Source of the DNA: Burkholderia sp. 8Y
Lineage (GTDB): Bacteria > Pseudomonadota > Gammaproteobacteria > Burkholderiales > Burkholderiaceae
Direction: 5' to 3'
Assembly (NCBI RefSeq): GCF_902506145.1
Contig: NZ_LR733520.1
Location: forward strand, 1,150,640 to 1,214,639
DNA: 64,000 bases
A program made the position numbers and the translations under genes. Shown one piece after another: positions 1 through 12,609 of the stretch (within the stretch, counting starts at the first letter, position 1; each line of letters begins with the position of its first letter). Under the pieces are notes generated by a model. The model was not told where the DNA came from. It saw only the letters and a program-made list of their open reading frames with translations, and made no database searches.

Positions 1-1548
1 GACAAGAAGGACATGTACCTGACCATCGCGGTGCATGAAGGCGAGCCGTACAAGGTCGCGAGCGTCAAGCTCGCCGGCAATCTGCTCGACCGCGAGGCCG
101 AGCTGAACAAGCTCATCACCGTGAAGCCAGGCCAGCTTTTCTCGGCGGAGAAACTGCAGGCGACCACCAAGGCGATCGTCGACAAGCTCGGTCAGTACGG
201 TTATGCGTTCGCGCAGGTCAACGCGCAGCCGGAGATCGATCAGGCGCATCACACGGTCGCGCTCACGCTGCAGGTCGATCCGAGCCGCCGCGTCTATGTG
301 CGCCGCGTGAACATCGTCGGCAACACGCGCACGCGCGACGAAGTCGTGCGCCGCGAAATGCGCCAGCTCGAAAGCTCGTGGTTCGATTCGAGCCGCCTCG
401 CGCTGTCGAAGGATCGTGTCAATCGCCTCGGCTATTTCACGGACGTCGACGTGACCACGACGCCGGTCGAAGGCACCAACGACCAGGTCGATGTCGACGT
501 CAAGGTGGCCGAAAAGCCGACCGGCGCCATCACGCTGGGCGCGGGCTTCTCGTCGACGGACAAGGTGGTGCTCTCGGCGGGTGTTTCGCAGGACAACGTC
601 TTCGGCTCGGGCACGAGTCTCGCGGTCAACGTGAACACCGCGAAGACCTACCGCACGCTGACCGTCACGCAGGTCGATCCGTACTTCACCATCGACGGCA
701 TCAAGCGCATCACGGACGCGTACTACCGCACGTACGAGCCGCTGTATTACTCGACCGATTCGAGCTTCAAGATCGTGACGATGGGCGCGGACACGAAGTT
801 CGGCATTCCGTTCTCCGAGCAGGACACCGTGTTCTTCGGCGTCGGCGCCGAACAGAACACGATGGACGTGGACAGCAGCACGCCGGCGTCCTACCAGAAG
901 TACGTGCAGGACTTCGGCCGCGTGGTGAACAACTATCCGCTGACGATCGGCTGGTCGCGTGATAACCGCGACAGCGCGCTCGTGCCGAGCCGCGGCTACT
1001 ACATCCAGTCGAACGCGGAATACGGCACGCCGCTCGGCAACACGACGTACGCCAAGTTCGACGCGCAGTTCCAGTATTACTACTCGTTCGCACGCGGCTT
1101 CGTGCTGGGCTTTAACCTGCAGGGCGGCTACGGCAAGGGCTTCGACGGCCAGACGTATCCGATCTTCAAGAACTACTACGCGGGCGGTATCGGCTCGGTG
1201 CGCGGCTACTCGCCGAGCTCGCTGGGTCCGCGCGACGCGAAGACGAACGACCCGATCGGCGGCTCGCGCATGGCGGTCGGCAATATCGAGCTGACGTTCC
1301 CGCTGCCGGGCACGGGCTACGACCGCACGCTGCGCGTGTTCACCTTCCTCGATGCCGGTAACGTGTGGGGCGATCCGAACCAGGGCGGCACGAGCTCGGG
1401 CGCGAACGGTCTGCGCTACGGCTACGGTGTGGGTCTCGCGTGGATTTCGCCGATCGGCCCGCTCAAGCTGAGCCTCGGCTTCCCGCTGCAGAAGCACACG
1501 GGCGACCAGTATCAGAAGTTCCAGTTCCAGATCGGTACGGCCTTCTAA
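1..1548 (+). CDS. bamA: Outer membrane protein assembly factor BamA (3' part, 5' end outside window)
   Basis: BamA is the Omp85-family barrel that folds and inserts beta-barrel proteins into the outer membrane. The reading frame is open from the first base, so the gene starts upstream; about 515 codons are visible of roughly 770 expected. The visible part contains POTRA-like repeats (fragment residues about 8-90 and 94-170) and then the transmembrane barrel. The conserved loop-6 VRGY motif is near fragment residue 400 (GSVRGYSPSS). The protein ends in a C-terminal phenylalanine (QIGTAF), typical of outer-membrane barrels. It is followed after a short gap by skp and the lipid A genes, the classical proteobacterial envelope-biogenesis order. 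Confidence 0.97.
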   Translation, partial: DKKDMYLTIAVHEGEPYKVASVKLAGNLLDREAELNKLITVKPGQLFSAEKLQATTKAIVDKLGQYGYAFAQVNAQPEIDQAHHTVALTLQVDPSRRVYVRRVNIVGNTRTRDEVVRREMRQLESSWFDSSRLALSKDRVNRLGYFTDVDVTTTPVEGTNDQVDVDVKVAEKPTGAITLGAGFSSTDKVVLSAGVSQDNVFGSGTSLAVNVNTAKTYRTLTVTQVDPYFTIDGIKRITDAYYRTYEPLYYSTDSSFKIVTMGADTKFGIPFSEQDTVFFGVGAEQNTMDVDSSTPASYQKYVQDFGRVVNNYPLTIGWSRDNRDSALVPSRGYYIQSNAEYGTPLGNTTYAKFDAQFQYYYSFARGFVLGFNLQGGYGKGFDGQTYPIFKNYYAGGIGSVRGYSPSSLGPRDAKTNDPIGGSRMAVGNIELTFPLPGTGYDRTLRVFTFLDAGNVWGDPNQGGTSSGANGLRYGYGVGLAWISPIGPLKLSLGFPLQKHTGDQYQKFQFQIGTAF

Positions 1549-1609
1549 GAGACGGCGCGACGTGAACGAACGCGGACTTCATTCAAATCGACGTGACGTG
1601 AGGAACACT

Positions 1610-2161
1610 TTGCGAACCGGTAAGCTTTCGAAACATGCGGCGCTGGCGCTGGCGTTGTCTATGGTCCTCGGCCTCGGCGCCGTCGCGAAAGCGGACGCTC
1701 AGGAAGCGCGCATCGCAGCCGTGAATTCCGACCGCATACTGCGGGAATCGTCGGCGGCCAAGGCTGCGCAGTCGAAGCTGGAGCAGGAATTCTCCAAGCG
1801 CGACAAGGCGCTGCAGGACATGGCGCAGCGGCTCAAGGCGATGTCGGACAACATCGACAAGAACGGTGCGTCCATGTCGCCGATCGACCGCGCCGCGCGT
1901 CAGCGCGATCTCGCGCAGCTCGACGCGGACTTCCAGCGCAAGCAGCGCGAATTCCGCGAAGACCTGAACCAGCGCCGCAACGAGGAACTGGCGGCGGTGC
2001 TGGATCGTGCGAACAAGGTCATCAAGCAGATCGCCGAGCAGCAGCACTACGACCTGATCGTGCAGGAAGCGGTGTATGTGAGCCCGCGCATCGACATTAC
2101 GGATCAGGTGCTGAAGGCGCTGGCGGCGACGAGCCAGAACGGCGGCACGAGCCCGAACTGA
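1610..2161 (+). CDS. skp: Periplasmic chaperone Skp/OmpH
   Basis: Skp holds unfolded outer-membrane proteins in the periplasm on their way to BamA. The protein has an N-terminal signal peptide with a hydrophobic stretch (ALALALSMVLGLGAV) and a likely cleavage after AKADA. A charged, heptad-rich coiled-coil body follows (QSKLEQEFSKRDKALQDMAQ onward), as in the OmpH family. The TTG at 1610 is preferred because GAGGA lies about 7 bases upstream and it gives a normal signal peptide of 183 residues in total. In-frame GTGs at 1562 and 1598 are possible but lack an equally good ribosome-binding site. It sits directly between bamA and lpxD, probably in one transcript. Confidence 0.93.
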   Translation: MRTGKLSKHAALALALSMVLGLGAVAKADAQEARIAAVNSDRILRESSAAKAAQSKLEQEFSKRDKALQDMAQRLKAMSDNIDKNGASMSPIDRAARQRDLAQLDADFQRKQREFREDLNQRRNEELAAVLDRANKVIKQIAEQQHYDLIVQEAVYVSPRIDITDQVLKALAATSQNGGTSPN

Positions 2162-2179
2162 CGAGGAGTTTTCACAGGC

Positions 2180-3307
2180 ATGGCATCAGGCATGGCGATC
2201 ACGCTCGACGAACTGGTCCGGCGCTTCGGCGGCGAGGTGGTCGGCCAGGGAACGCATCGCGTCGAAGGGCTCGCGCCGCTCGACAAGGCGGGGCCGGCGC
2301 AACTCGCGTTTCTGGCGAACCAAAAGTACCTGCCGCAGGTCGAGACCACGCGCGCCGGCGCGGTGCTGATTTCCCGCGCGGATCTCGACAAGCTCTCCGC
2401 GCCGCGCGAAGGCAGCAATTTCATTGTCACGCCGAATCCCTACGCGTATTTCGCCCGCGTGGCGCAGGCGTTCATCGAACTGACCTCGCCGAAGGCGGCG
2501 CCGGGCGTGCATCCGAACGCGTGGATCGACCCCGCCGCAAAAGTGGCCGCGAGCGCCATCATCGGCCCGCACGTCACGGTGGAAGCGGGCGCGGTCGTCG
2601 GTGAGCGCGTGCGGCTGGATGCGGGCGTGTCGATCGGGCGCGGCGTCACCCTCGGCGACGACGTTCATCTGTATCCCAACGTCACCGTCTATCATGGGTG
2701 CAAGCTCGGCGCGCGCGTGATCGTGCATGCGGGCGCGGTGATCGGCGCGGACGGCTTCGGGTTCGCGCCGGATTTCGTCGGCGAGGGCGAGGCGCGCACC
2801 GGAAGCTGGGTGAAGATTCCGCAGGTCGGCGCGGTGGATATCGCTGACGACGTGGAGATCGGCGCGAACACGACCATCGACCGCGGCGCCATGGCGGACA
2901 CGGTCATCGAAGCGTGCGTGAAGATCGATAATCTGGTGCAGATCGGCCACAACTGCCGCATCGGCGCCTACACCGTGATTGCAGGCTGCGCGGGCATCGC
3001 GGGCAGCACGAACATCGGGCGGCATTGCATGATCGGCGGCGCGGTGGGCATCGCGGGCCACGTGACGCTGGCGGATCACGTGATCGTCACCGCGCAGTCG
3101 GGCGTCTCGAAGTCGCTCACGCGGGCTGGCATGTACACGAGCGCATTCCCGGCTGTGAATCACGCGGACTGGAACAAGAGCGCCGCGCTCGTTCGCAATC
3201 TGGACAAACTGCGCGATCGCATCAAGGCGCTCGAAGCGGCTTTGGACCAGAAGAACAGCGACACGAATGGCCACCAGACAGGCGGCAAGCAGGGCGACGA
3301 AGCATAA
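2180..3307 (+). CDS. lpxD: UDP-3-O-(3-hydroxyacyl)glucosamine N-acyltransferase LpxD
   Basis: LpxD adds the second 3-hydroxyacyl chain, to the 2-amino group, in lipid A synthesis. An N-terminal uridine-binding region (about residues 10-105) is followed by a left-handed beta-helix of hexapeptide repeats ([LIV]Gxxxx) and a C-terminal helix ([17 protein letters not shown]). The catalytic-type histidine is in QIGHN, residue 257 here, corresponding to His239 of the E. coli enzyme. The ATG at 2180 has GAGGAG 11 bases upstream; an in-frame ATG at 2192 (MAITL) matches the usual family start and cannot be excluded. Length 375 residues is normal. Confidence 0.97.
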   Translation: MASGMAITLDELVRRFGGEVVGQGTHRVEGLAPLDKAGPAQLAFLANQKYLPQVETTRAGAVLISRADLDKLSAPREGSNFIVTPNPYAYFARVAQAFIELTSPKAAPGVHPNAWIDPAAKVAASAIIGPHVTVEAGAVVGERVRLDAGVSIGRGVTLGDDVHLYPNVTVYHGCKLGARVIVHAGAVIGADGFGFAPDFVGEGEARTGSWVKIPQVGAVDIADDVEIGANTTIDRGAMADTVIEACVKIDNLVQIGHNCRIGAYTVIAGCAGIAGSTNIGRHCMIGGAVGIAGHVTLADHVIVTAQSGVSKSLTRAGMYTSAFPAVNHADWNKSAALVRNLDKLRDRIKALEAALDQKNSDTNGHQTGGKQGDEA

Positions 3308-3425
3308 GCGCAGGGCTGCCGGATGAGCGCGCAGGCGAACACCGGCAACACAGCAAGATTCACGAGCGGGCGCAGGACGCCCGCAGTCAATTTCCGCGCA
3401 GGCGATGCGCGCGAGCAGAACCACC

Positions 3426-3890
3426 ATGAGCACAGAAAAAATCAACCTCGATATCCATAAGATCCTCACGCTGCTGCCGCATCGGTATCCGATCCTGCTC
3501 GTGGATCGCGTGCTGGAACTGGAGCCGCACAAGAGCATCAAGGCGCTGAAAAACGTGTCGATCAACGAACCGTATTTTCAGGGGCACTTCCCGACGCGGC
3601 CCGTCATGCCCGGTGTACTCATCCTCGAGGCGCTCGCGCAAACCGCGGCATTGCTGACGTTCGCCGAAGAGCCGCATGACCCGACGACCACGCTGTACTA
3701 CTTCGTCGGCATCGACGGCGCGCGCTTCAAGCGCGTGGTGGAACCCGGCGATCAGCTGATCCTTAACGTCAACTTCGAGCGGTACATGCGGGGCATCTGG
3801 AAGTTCAAGGCGCGCGCCGAAGTGGACGGCGTGACCGCCGCCGAAGCCGAGCTCATGTGCACCGTGAAGAACACGGACGCCAGCGCATAA
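3426..3890 (+). CDS. fabZ: (3R)-hydroxyacyl-[acyl-carrier-protein] dehydratase FabZ
   Basis: FabZ dehydrates beta-hydroxyacyl-ACP in type II fatty acid synthesis, competing with LpxA/LpxD for the same hydroxyacyl-ACP pool. The hot-dog fold signature [20 protein letters not shown] carries the catalytic histidine and glutamate. The ATG at 3426 ([10 protein letters not shown]) gives 154 residues, the usual length and start in the order. An upstream in-frame ATG at 3405 would add seven residues with no better ribosome-binding site. It sits between lpxD and lpxA in the classical operon; the 118-base lpxD-fabZ gap is the largest in this group. Confidence 0.97.
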   Translation: MSTEKINLDIHKILTLLPHRYPILLVDRVLELEPHKSIKALKNVSINEPYFQGHFPTRPVMPGVLILEALAQTAALLTFAEEPHDPTTTLYYFVGIDGARFKRVVEPGDQLILNVNFERYMRGIWKFKARAEVDGVTAAEAELMCTVKNTDASA

Positions 3891-3922
3891 CGGCAGAAAC
3901 ACAGCATACAGAGGCGAGGCGC

Positions 3923-4711
3923 ATGACCATCATTCACCCCACCGCGATCATCGAGCCGGGTGCGCAACTGGACGATTCCGTCGAGATCGGGCCGTACGCG
4001 GTCGTCGGCGCGCATGTCGTCATCGGCGCGGGCACGACCATCGGCTCGCATAGCGTGATCGAAGGTCACACGACCATCGGCCGCGAAAACCGTATCGGCC
4101 ATTACGCGTCGATCGGCGGACGGCCGCAGGACATGAAGTACCGCGACGAGCCGACGCGTCTCGAAATCGGCGACCGCAACACCATTCGCGAATTCACCAC
4201 GCTGCACACGGGCACGGTGCAGGATCAGGGCCTGACGTCGATCGGCGACGATTGCTGGATCATGGCGTACGTCCACGTCGGTCACGACTGCCGGCTGGGC
4301 AACCACGTCATCATGTCGAGCAACGCGCAACTCGCCGGACACGTGACGGTCGGCGACCACGCGATCGTCGGCGGCATGTCGGGCGTGCACCAGTTCGTGC
4401 GAATCGGCGCGCATTCGATGCTCGGCGGTGCGTCGGCGCTCGTGCAGGACGTGCCGCCGTTCGTGATCGCCGCCGGCAACAAGGCGGAGCCGCACGGCAT
4501 CAACGTCGAAGGTCTGCGCCGCCGCGGCTTCACGCCCGACGCCATTTCCGCGCTGCGCCAGGCATACCGCATCGTCTACAAGAGCGGTCTGTCGCTCGAA
4601 GAAGCGAAGGCGCAACTGAAGGAATTGGGCGCGGCAGGCGGCGACGGCGACGCGCCCGTCAAGGCATTCACCGACTTCATCGCGGCGTCGCAGCGCGGCA
4701 TCATTCGCTGA
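3923..4711 (+). CDS. lpxA: Acyl-[ACP]--UDP-N-acetylglucosamine O-acyltransferase LpxA
   Basis: LpxA catalyses the first step of lipid A synthesis, transferring hydroxyacyl from ACP to UDP-GlcNAc in the cytoplasm. The N-terminal two thirds are hexapeptide repeats forming a left-handed beta-helix ([20 protein letters not shown]). The catalytic histidine is in the GHDCRLGNH segment, equivalent to E. coli His125, and [20 protein letters not shown] is the other conserved block. The start at 3923 follows GAGGCGAGG at a good distance and gives 262 residues, the family standard. It lies 32 bases after fabZ and is followed 11 bases later by lpxB. Confidence 0.98.
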   Translation: MTIIHPTAIIEPGAQLDDSVEIGPYAVVGAHVVIGAGTTIGSHSVIEGHTTIGRENRIGHYASIGGRPQDMKYRDEPTRLEIGDRNTIREFTTLHTGTVQDQGLTSIGDDCWIMAYVHVGHDCRLGNHVIMSSNAQLAGHVTVGDHAIVGGMSGVHQFVRIGAHSMLGGASALVQDVPPFVIAAGNKAEPHGINVEGLRRRGFTPDAISALRQAYRIVYKSGLSLEEAKAQLKELGAAGGDGDAPVKAFTDFIAASQRGIIR

Positions 4712-4722
4712 ACGCGCGATCA

Positions 4723-5889
4723 ATGACGCTCATCACCACTGCACCGCGTATCGCGATGGTCGCGGGCGAGCCGTCCGGAGACCTGCTCGCGGCCTCGCTG
4801 CTCAAGGGCTTGCAGGAACGCCTGCCGGCCGCCACGCGCTATAGCGGCATCGGAGGCCCGCGCATGACCGCCACGGGCTTCGAGGCGCATTGGCCGATGG
4901 ACAAGCTGACCGTGCGCGGCTACGTCGAGGCGCTGCGGCATATCCCCGAGATTCTCGGCATTCGCAACGAGCTGAAGCGGCAGTTGCTGGCCGATCCGCC
5001 GTCGGTATTCATTGGCGTCGATGCGCCGGACTTCAACTTCGGGCTCGAGCAGCCGTTGCGCGAGGCCGGCATTCCGACTGTGCATTTCGTGTGTCCGTCG
5101 ATCTGGGCGTGGCGCGGCGGGCGCATCAAGAAGATCGCGAAGGCCGTCGATCACATGCTCTGCGTGTTTCCGTTCGAGACCGCGCTGCTGGCGAAAGCGG
5201 GCGTCGCGGCGAGCTATGTTGGCCATCCGCTTGCCGATGAAATCCCGCTCGAGCCCGATACGGCGGGCGCGCGCCGCGAGCTGGGTATCGCGCAAGGCGG
5301 GCCGGTCATCGCGGTGCTGCCCGGCAGCCGCCGCTCGGAAATTGCGCTGATCGGTCCGACGTTCTTCGACGCGATGGAGCTGATGCAACTTCGCGAGCCG
5401 GGCGTGCGCTTCCTGATGCCGGCCGCGAACCCGGCGCTGCGCGAGTTGCTGCAGCCGCTCGTGGAGGCGCATCCGAATCTGTCGCTGACCATCACGGACG
5501 GCCGCGCGCAAACCGCGATGACCGCCGCCGACGCCATTCTCGTCAAAAGCGGCACCGTCACGCTGGAAGCGGCGCTCCTCAAGAAGCCGATGGTCATCTC
5601 GTACAAGGTGCCTTGGCTCACGGGCCAGATCATGAAGCGGCAGGGCTATTTGCCGTACGTGGGCTTGCCGAACATTCTCGCGGGGCGCTTCGTCGTGCCG
5701 GAGATTTTGCAGCATTTCGCGACGCCCGAAGCCCTCGCCGACGCCACGCTGAAACAGTTGAACGACGACGCAAACCGCCGTACCCTGACCGAGATTTTCA
5801 CCGAGATGCACATCGCGCTGCGCCAGAACACGTCGCAGCGGGCGGCCGAAGCCGTGGCGCGGGTGCTCGATACGCGGAGGCCGCAATGA
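4723..5889 (+). CDS. lpxB: Lipid-A-disaccharide synthase LpxB
   Basis: LpxB condenses UDP-2,3-diacylglucosamine with lipid X to form the tetraacyldisaccharide precursor of lipid A at the inner membrane. The protein (388 residues, normal for family GT19) starts with the conserved AGEPSGD motif. It also has [11 protein letters not shown], the PGSRRSEI motif of the second Rossmann lobe, and the [19 protein letters not shown] donor-binding block. The ATG at 4723 is the first methionine before the conserved N-terminus. Its stop codon overlaps the rnhB start (ATGA at 5886-5889), indicating translational coupling. Confidence 0.97.
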   Translation: MTLITTAPRIAMVAGEPSGDLLAASLLKGLQERLPAATRYSGIGGPRMTATGFEAHWPMDKLTVRGYVEALRHIPEILGIRNELKRQLLADPPSVFIGVDAPDFNFGLEQPLREAGIPTVHFVCPSIWAWRGGRIKKIAKAVDHMLCVFPFETALLAKAGVAASYVGHPLADEIPLEPDTAGARRELGIAQGGPVIAVLPGSRRSEIALIGPTFFDAMELMQLREPGVRFLMPAANPALRELLQPLVEAHPNLSLTITDGRAQTAMTAADAILVKSGTVTLEAALLKKPMVISYKVPWLTGQIMKRQGYLPYVGLPNILAGRFVVPEILQHFATPEALADATLKQLNDDANRRTLTEIFTEMHIALRQNTSQRAAEAVARVLDTRRPQ

Positions 5890-6590
5890 AGGCTGCGAAC
5901 CGGTCGGCGCAAGGCGGACTCGACTTCAGCTCGCCGTTCGACATCGTCTGCGGCGTCGACGAAGCCGGGCGCGGCCCGCTCGCGGGACCGGTCGTGGCGG
6001 CCGCGGTCATCTTCGATCCGGCGAAGCCGCGCATCAACGGGCTGGACGATTCCAAGGCCCTTTCCGCGAAAAAGCGCGAGGAACTCTACGAGAAGATCGT
6101 GGATCGCGCGCTCGCGTATTGCATCGCGTCGGCGAGCGTCGAGGAAATCGACACCATCAACATCCTGCACGCGTCGATGCTCGCGATGAAGCGCGCGGTC
6201 GAAGGCTTGTCGGTTGCGCCGACGCTCGTGAAAGTGGATGGTAATCGCTGCCCGGTGCTGTCGATACGCTCGGAAGCCGTGATCGGCGGCGATGCGCTCG
6301 TCAAGCAAATTTCGGCGGCGTCGATTCTCGCGAAAGTCACGCGCGACCGCCTGCTCTGCGAGCTGCACGAGACGCATCCCGTGTACGGCTTCAACGTGCA
6401 TGCGGGCTACGGCACGCCGCAACATCTCGCGGCGCTGCGCGAGCACGGGCCTTGCGAGCATCACCGGCGCTCGTTCGCGCCGGTGCGCGAGGCGCATCTT
6501 CGCTTCGGCTCCGTGCTGCCGCACATCGCGCCCGAGGTCATTCAGGCCACCGCGGCGCTCGACGCCGATCCCGAAGCACATCCGTTCTGA
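5886..6590 (+). CDS. rnhB: Ribonuclease HII RnhB
   Basis: RNase HII removes RNA (including single misincorporated ribonucleotides) from RNA:DNA hybrids. The active-site motif [13 protein letters not shown] supplies the first acidic residues, and DDSKALS and the later VDGNRCP and ARDVT-like blocks (ILAKVTRDR) are present. The start ATG at 5886 overlaps the lpxB stop by four bases. Length 234 residues is slightly longer than E. coli RnhB because of N- and C-terminal extensions. Position downstream of lpxB is conserved in many proteobacteria. Confidence 0.97.
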   Translation: MKAANRSAQGGLDFSSPFDIVCGVDEAGRGPLAGPVVAAAVIFDPAKPRINGLDDSKALSAKKREELYEKIVDRALAYCIASASVEEIDTINILHASMLAMKRAVEGLSVAPTLVKVDGNRCPVLSIRSEAVIGGDALVKQISAASILAKVTRDRLLCELHETHPVYGFNVHAGYGTPQHLAALREHGPCEHHRRSFAPVREAHLRFGSVLPHIAPEVIQATAALDADPEAHPF

Positions 6591-6614
6591 GCGGCCTCGC
6601 TGCTCCATTCCAAC

Positions 6615-7391
6615 GTGAAATCCGTCACTTCGCGGGACAACCCGCTCTACAAGCGCCTGAAGGCGCTTGCCGGCTCGACCGCGCAGCAGCGCCGTAGCGG
6701 TCACGCGCTGCTCGAAGGTCTGCATCTCGCCGCAGCTTATCTCGACGCCGCCGGTCAGCCGGATACGTGCGTCGTCACCGAGGGCGCGCTGACGCACGCG
6801 GAAGCACGCGAAATCGTCGCGCGTATCGAAGAAAAACGCGTGGTCGTGCTGCCGGATGCGCTTTTCGGACAGTTATCGAGCGTCGTGCACGGCGTGGGCA
6901 TGCTGCTGCTCGTCGAGAAGATCGAAGCGGCGATGCCCGAACGCGTCGGCGAGACGTGCGTGGTTCTCGACGGCATTCAGGACGCGGGCAATGTCGGCTC
7001 GATTCTGCGCAGCGCGGCGGCGGCGGGCATCGGACGCGTGTTCTGCGCGCCGGGCACGGCGTACGCGTGGTCGTCGAAAGTGCTGCGCTCGGGCATGGGC
7101 GGGCATTTTCTGCTCGATATCTTTGAAGACGTCGAGCCGTCCACACTCATCGCGCGGCTTGACGTGCCGGTCGCGATCACGGATTCGCACGGCGCCGTCG
7201 CTCTCTACGATTGCGATCTGTCGGCGCCGCTCGCGTGGGTTTTCGGCAACGAGGGCGCGGGCGTGTCGCAGGTCTGGCGCGATGCGGTCACGCATCGCGT
7301 GACCATTCCGCAAGCCGGCGGCATGGAATCGCTCAACGTCGCGGCTGCGGCGGCCATCTGTCTTTTCGAGCAATGCCGCCAGCAGCGTTGA
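6615..7391 (+). CDS. TrmH/SpoU-family RNA 2'-O-methyltransferase
   Basis: This SPOUT-fold methyltransferase uses S-adenosylmethionine to methylate a ribose 2'-OH in rRNA or tRNA; the exact target is not clear from sequence. The three family motifs are visible: NVGSILRSAAAAGI, VFGNEGAGVS and IPQAGGMESLNVAAAAAICL, the last forming part of the trefoil knot. A substrate-binding domain occupies about residues 1-100. The start is a GTG at 6615 shortly after rnhB, giving 258 residues. It ends one base before the convergent ppsR gene, with no room for an intergenic terminator. Confidence 0.9.
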   Translation: MKSVTSRDNPLYKRLKALAGSTAQQRRSGHALLEGLHLAAAYLDAAGQPDTCVVTEGALTHAEAREIVARIEEKRVVVLPDALFGQLSSVVHGVGMLLLVEKIEAAMPERVGETCVVLDGIQDAGNVGSILRSAAAAGIGRVFCAPGTAYAWSSKVLRSGMGGHFLLDIFEDVEPSTLIARLDVPVAITDSHGAVALYDCDLSAPLAWVFGNEGAGVSQVWRDAVTHRVTIPQAGGMESLNVAAAAAICLFEQCRQQR

Positions 7392-7392
7392 A

Positions 7393-8211
7393 TCAGTAGT
7401 AGGACGGCCGTTCCGGCTTGACTTCCTGAAGAATCGTCGTCGCGATTTCCTCGATCGATTTGTGCGTCGAGGACAGCCACTTGATGCCTTCGCGCTTCAT
7501 CATGCTTTCGGCTTCGTTGATCTCGTAGCGGCAATTTTCGAGCGCCGCGTACTTGCTGCCGGGCCGGCGCTCGTTGCGAATCTCCGCGAGGCGCTGCGGA
7601 TCGATAGAAAGGCCGAACATCTTGTCGCGATGATCCAGGAGCGGCGTCGGCAGCTTGCCGCGCTCGAAGTCTTCCGGAATCAGCGGATAGTTCGCCGCTT
7701 TCACGCCGTATTGCATCGCCAGATAGAGGCTCGTGGGCGTCTTTCCGCTACGCGACACGCCGACCAGAATCACGTCTGCCTCGGTCAGGTTGCGGTTGGA
7801 CTGGCCGTCGTCGTGAGCGAGCGAGAAGTTGATCGCCTCGATCCGGTTCTTGTACTCCTCGGTGTCCGCGTTCTGATGGACGCGGCCCATCGCGTGCGTC
7901 GACTTGATCTCGAATTCGTGTTCGAGCGGCTCGATGAACGTCTGGAACATGTCCAGCACGAGCGCGTTGCAGCGTTTGACGATTTCGTTCGATGCGCTGT
8001 CCACGAGCGTCGTGAACACGATCGGGCGGCGTCCGTCGAGCGATACCGCCTCGTTGATCTTCTCGACGGTGGCATGCGCCTTATCGATCGAATCGACGAA
8101 CGGCACGCGCACGAGCCGGAATTTCTGGTCGAACTGGGCGAGGATCGAATGCGCGAACGTTTCGGCGGTGATCCCGGTACCGTCGGAAACAATGAATACG
8201 GAAGGCGGCAT
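7393..8211 (-). CDS. ppsR: Phosphoenolpyruvate synthase regulatory protein (bifunctional kinase/pyrophosphorylase)
   Basis: PpsR (DUF299) inactivates PEP synthase by ADP-dependent phosphorylation and reactivates it by Pi-dependent pyrophosphorolysis. The protein starts [20 protein letters not shown], the usual N-terminus of the family. It contains the nucleotide-binding loop [15 protein letters not shown] and the SxxKY region ([13 protein letters not shown]). The start at 8209-8211 gives 272 residues; the frame is open much further upstream, but that extension reads through the regulatory gap and has no family similarity that I recognise. It is divergent from ppsA, its expected target, which supports the assignment. 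Confidence 0.95.
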   Translation of the reverse strand: MPPSVFIVSDGTGITAETFAHSILAQFDQKFRLVRVPFVDSIDKAHATVEKINEAVSLDGRRPIVFTTLVDSASNEIVKRCNALVLDMFQTFIEPLEHEFEIKSTHAMGRVHQNADTEEYKNRIEAINFSLAHDDGQSNRNLTEADVILVGVSRSGKTPTSLYLAMQYGVKAANYPLIPEDFERGKLPTPLLDHRDKMFGLSIDPQRLAEIRNERRPGSKYAALENCRYEINEAESMMKREGIKWLSSTHKSIEEIATTILQEVKPERPSYY

Positions 8212-8652
8212 CGGCGGTGAACCAGTGGAACGAGTTGGAAAGAGCGCGCTCAAACGGTAGCGCCCGCAGTCAGGCAGTAACGCTTTAGCCTGTGTTACAT
8301 TGAGCAGCCCAATGCGTGTGCGCGGGCGAACCAAGAGGCGTGAAAGACCTCGATTTTGCCGTGGATTTACTGTCCGTGCCCGGACAAATTCGAGAATCGG
8401 CACGGTAGAATAGCGGCAACCTGTTCGATAAGCAATTGCGTCGAAATTGAGCCTGTTCTTCCTCAATTGACTGGTAGTTCGTGCGTTTTCGCCGCATAAA
8501 CGCATCGTTATCGGCGAATCGGAGTGCGGTTCCTTCACTGCCGCGAAGGCTTATCAAACAGGTTGTACGAGATGCGCCGGTGCTTCCAATGAGCGCCGCC
8601 GCATGCGAGCCCACTCGTGCGATCGTGAATTCCATCCACCTTAGGGGCTTGT
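8212..8652. other. Divergent ppsR/ppsA intergenic region
   Basis: This 441-base stretch separates two divergent genes and must hold both promoters. A TAGAAT hexamer at 8406-8411 is a possible -10 element for ppsA but no convincing -35 lies at the right spacing, so no promoter is asserted. Several AT-richer patches stand out from the GC-rich surroundings (8260-8310 and 8400-8470). No RNA gene or repeat was recognised. Confidence 0.5.
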
Positions 8653-11070
<2,418 letters not shown>

Positions 11071-11119
11071 GTCGGTCACGCCTTTCCGGATGCTTTCGGG
11101 AAGGCGCTGCGTGCTATAA

Positions 11120-11150
11120 AAAACACCCCGGACGTTCCGGGGTGTTTTCG
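11120..11150 (+). terminator. Rho-independent terminator after ppsA
   Basis: A 13-base-pair inverted repeat (AAAACACCCCGGA paired with TCCGGGGTGTTTT) with a three-base loop is followed by TTTTCGTTT. It lies 50 bases after the ppsA stop and just before the ribosome-binding site of the next gene. Confidence 0.9.
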
Positions 11151-11163
11151 TTTGGAGACTGGC

Positions 11164-11592
11164 ATGGCGACCCATGGACTCATCTGGTGGATGGCAGCCG
11201 GCGCGCTCATCGTCACCGAGCTTTTCACCGGCACGTTCTATCTGTTGATGATCGCGCTCGGCATGATCGCGGGCGGCATCGCGTTCGCGGTCGGGCTTGC
11301 GCTGCATCTGCAGTTGGGCGTCGCGGCGCTCGTCGCGCTGGTCGCGGTCGCGGCGTTGCGGCGTTCGCGCTTCGGAAGCTGGAAGCGGCGCGACGCCTCG
11401 CGCGATGCCGCCGTGAATCTGGACATCGGCGCGACGCTGGAAGTCGCGGAATGGCGCGACGGCCGCGCCCGCGCGATGTATCGCGGCGCGCAGTGGGACG
11501 TCGAGCTTGCACCGGGGGAATCGGAGGGCGCACGCTGGTATCGCATTACCGCGCTCGATGGAAACCGGCTGGTGGTCGCCGCCAAACGCTGA
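11164..11592 (+). CDS. NfeD-like membrane protein
   Basis: This is a short NfeD-family protein that usually partners a stomatin/SPFH protein encoded next to it. Two to three membrane segments lie in residues 5-65 (LIWWMAAGALIVTELFTGTF and the following Gly/Ala/Leu-rich helices). A soluble C-terminal region from about residue 85 (IGATLEVAEWRDGRARAMYR) fits the family's OB-fold domain. The start at 11164 follows GGAG by six bases; a TTG at 11152 would overlap that site. Length is 142 residues. The stop lies 39 bases before the stomatin-like gene. Confidence 0.88.
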   Translation: MATHGLIWWMAAGALIVTELFTGTFYLLMIALGMIAGGIAFAVGLALHLQLGVAALVALVAVAALRRSRFGSWKRRDASRDAAVNLDIGATLEVAEWRDGRARAMYRGAQWDVELAPGESEGARWYRITALDGNRLVVAAKR

Positions 11593-11631
11593 AGCACGCA
11601 CACGCTGAACAAGTACTGAAGGAGTCACACA

Positions 11632-12558
11632 ATGATTTTCGCTGCCGTCCTGCTCGTTATCGCAATCGTGATCGTGGTCAACACGGTCAAGATCGTTCCG
11701 CAACAGCACGCGTGGGTGCTGGAACGCCTCGGCCGCTATCACGCAACGCTCACGCCGGGCCTGAACATCGTGTTGCCGTTCGTCGACCGCATCGCTTACA
11801 AGCATGTGCTCAAGGAAATTCCGCTCGACGTGCCGAGCCAGGTCTGCATCACGCGGGACAACACGCAGCTTCAGGTGGACGGCGTGCTGTATTTCCAGGT
11901 CACCGACCCGATGAAGGCGTCGTACGGTTCGAGCAACTTCGTGCTCGCCATCACGCAACTTTCGCAGACGACGCTGCGTTCCGTCATCGGCAAGCTGGAA
12001 CTCGACAAGACCTTCGAGGAACGGGAATTCATCAATCACAGCATCGTGAATTCGCTCGACGAGGCCGCGTCGAACTGGGGCGTCAAGGTGCTGCGCTATG
12101 AAATCAAAGACTTGACGCCGCCGAAAGAGATTCTCCACGCGATGCAGGCGCAGATCACCGCCGAGCGCGAAAAGCGCGCGCTGATTGCGGCGTCGGAAGG
12201 GCGCAAGCAGGAGCAGATCAACCTCGCGTCGGGCGCGCGCGAAGCGGCCATCCAGAAGTCCGAGGGCGAGCGCCAGGCGGCGATCAATCAGGCGCAGGGT
12301 GAGGCGTCGGCGATTCTCGCGGTGGCCGAGGCCAACGCGCAGGCCATCGAGAAAGTCGGCGCGGCCATTCAGTCGGCGGGCGGCATGGACGCCGTGAACC
12401 TCAAGGTCGCTGAACAATATGTCGGCGCATTCGCGAACATCGCGAAGACCGGCAACACGCTGATCGTGCCGGGCAACATGTCGGACATGAGTTCGATGAT
12501 CGCTTCTGCGCTCGCCATCGTGAAGGGCGAGGGCGGCGGCGTCATCAGAAAGAGTTGA
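11632..12558 (+). CDS. SPFH/band 7 (stomatin-like) membrane-anchored protein
   Basis: This protein resembles bacterial stomatins of the QmcA type, which form oligomers at the inner membrane with NfeD partners. It has an N-terminal membrane anchor (IFAAVLLVIAIVIVVNT) and an SPFH domain (about residues 20-180, with RLGRYHATLTPGLNIVLPFV). A long Ala/Glu/Gln-rich coiled coil follows (about 185-250) and then a Gly-rich end. The ribosome-binding site AAGGAG is seven to eight bases before the ATG. The 308-residue length is normal. It is probably cotranscribed with the NfeD gene. Confidence 0.92.
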   Translation: MIFAAVLLVIAIVIVVNTVKIVPQQHAWVLERLGRYHATLTPGLNIVLPFVDRIAYKHVLKEIPLDVPSQVCITRDNTQLQVDGVLYFQVTDPMKASYGSSNFVLAITQLSQTTLRSVIGKLELDKTFEEREFINHSIVNSLDEAASNWGVKVLRYEIKDLTPPKEILHAMQAQITAEREKRALIAASEGRKQEQINLASGAREAAIQKSEGERQAAINQAQGEASAILAVAEANAQAIEKVGAAIQSAGGMDAVNLKVAEQYVGAFANIAKTGNTLIVPGNMSDMSSMIASALAIVKGEGGGVIRKS

Positions 12559-12560
12559 TG

Positions 12561-12592
12561 CAACAAGGGGCGCCTGCGAGCGCCCCTTGTTG
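12561..12592. terminator. Hairpin between convergent stomatin and smpB genes
   Basis: CAACAAGGGGCGC and GCGCCCCTTGTTG form a perfect 13-base-pair stem with a six-base loop (CTGCGA). It sits between convergent stop codons and could terminate both transcripts, although neither side has a strong U tract. Confidence 0.7.
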
Positions 12593-12609
12593 TCTGCCAC
12601 CTCGAACGA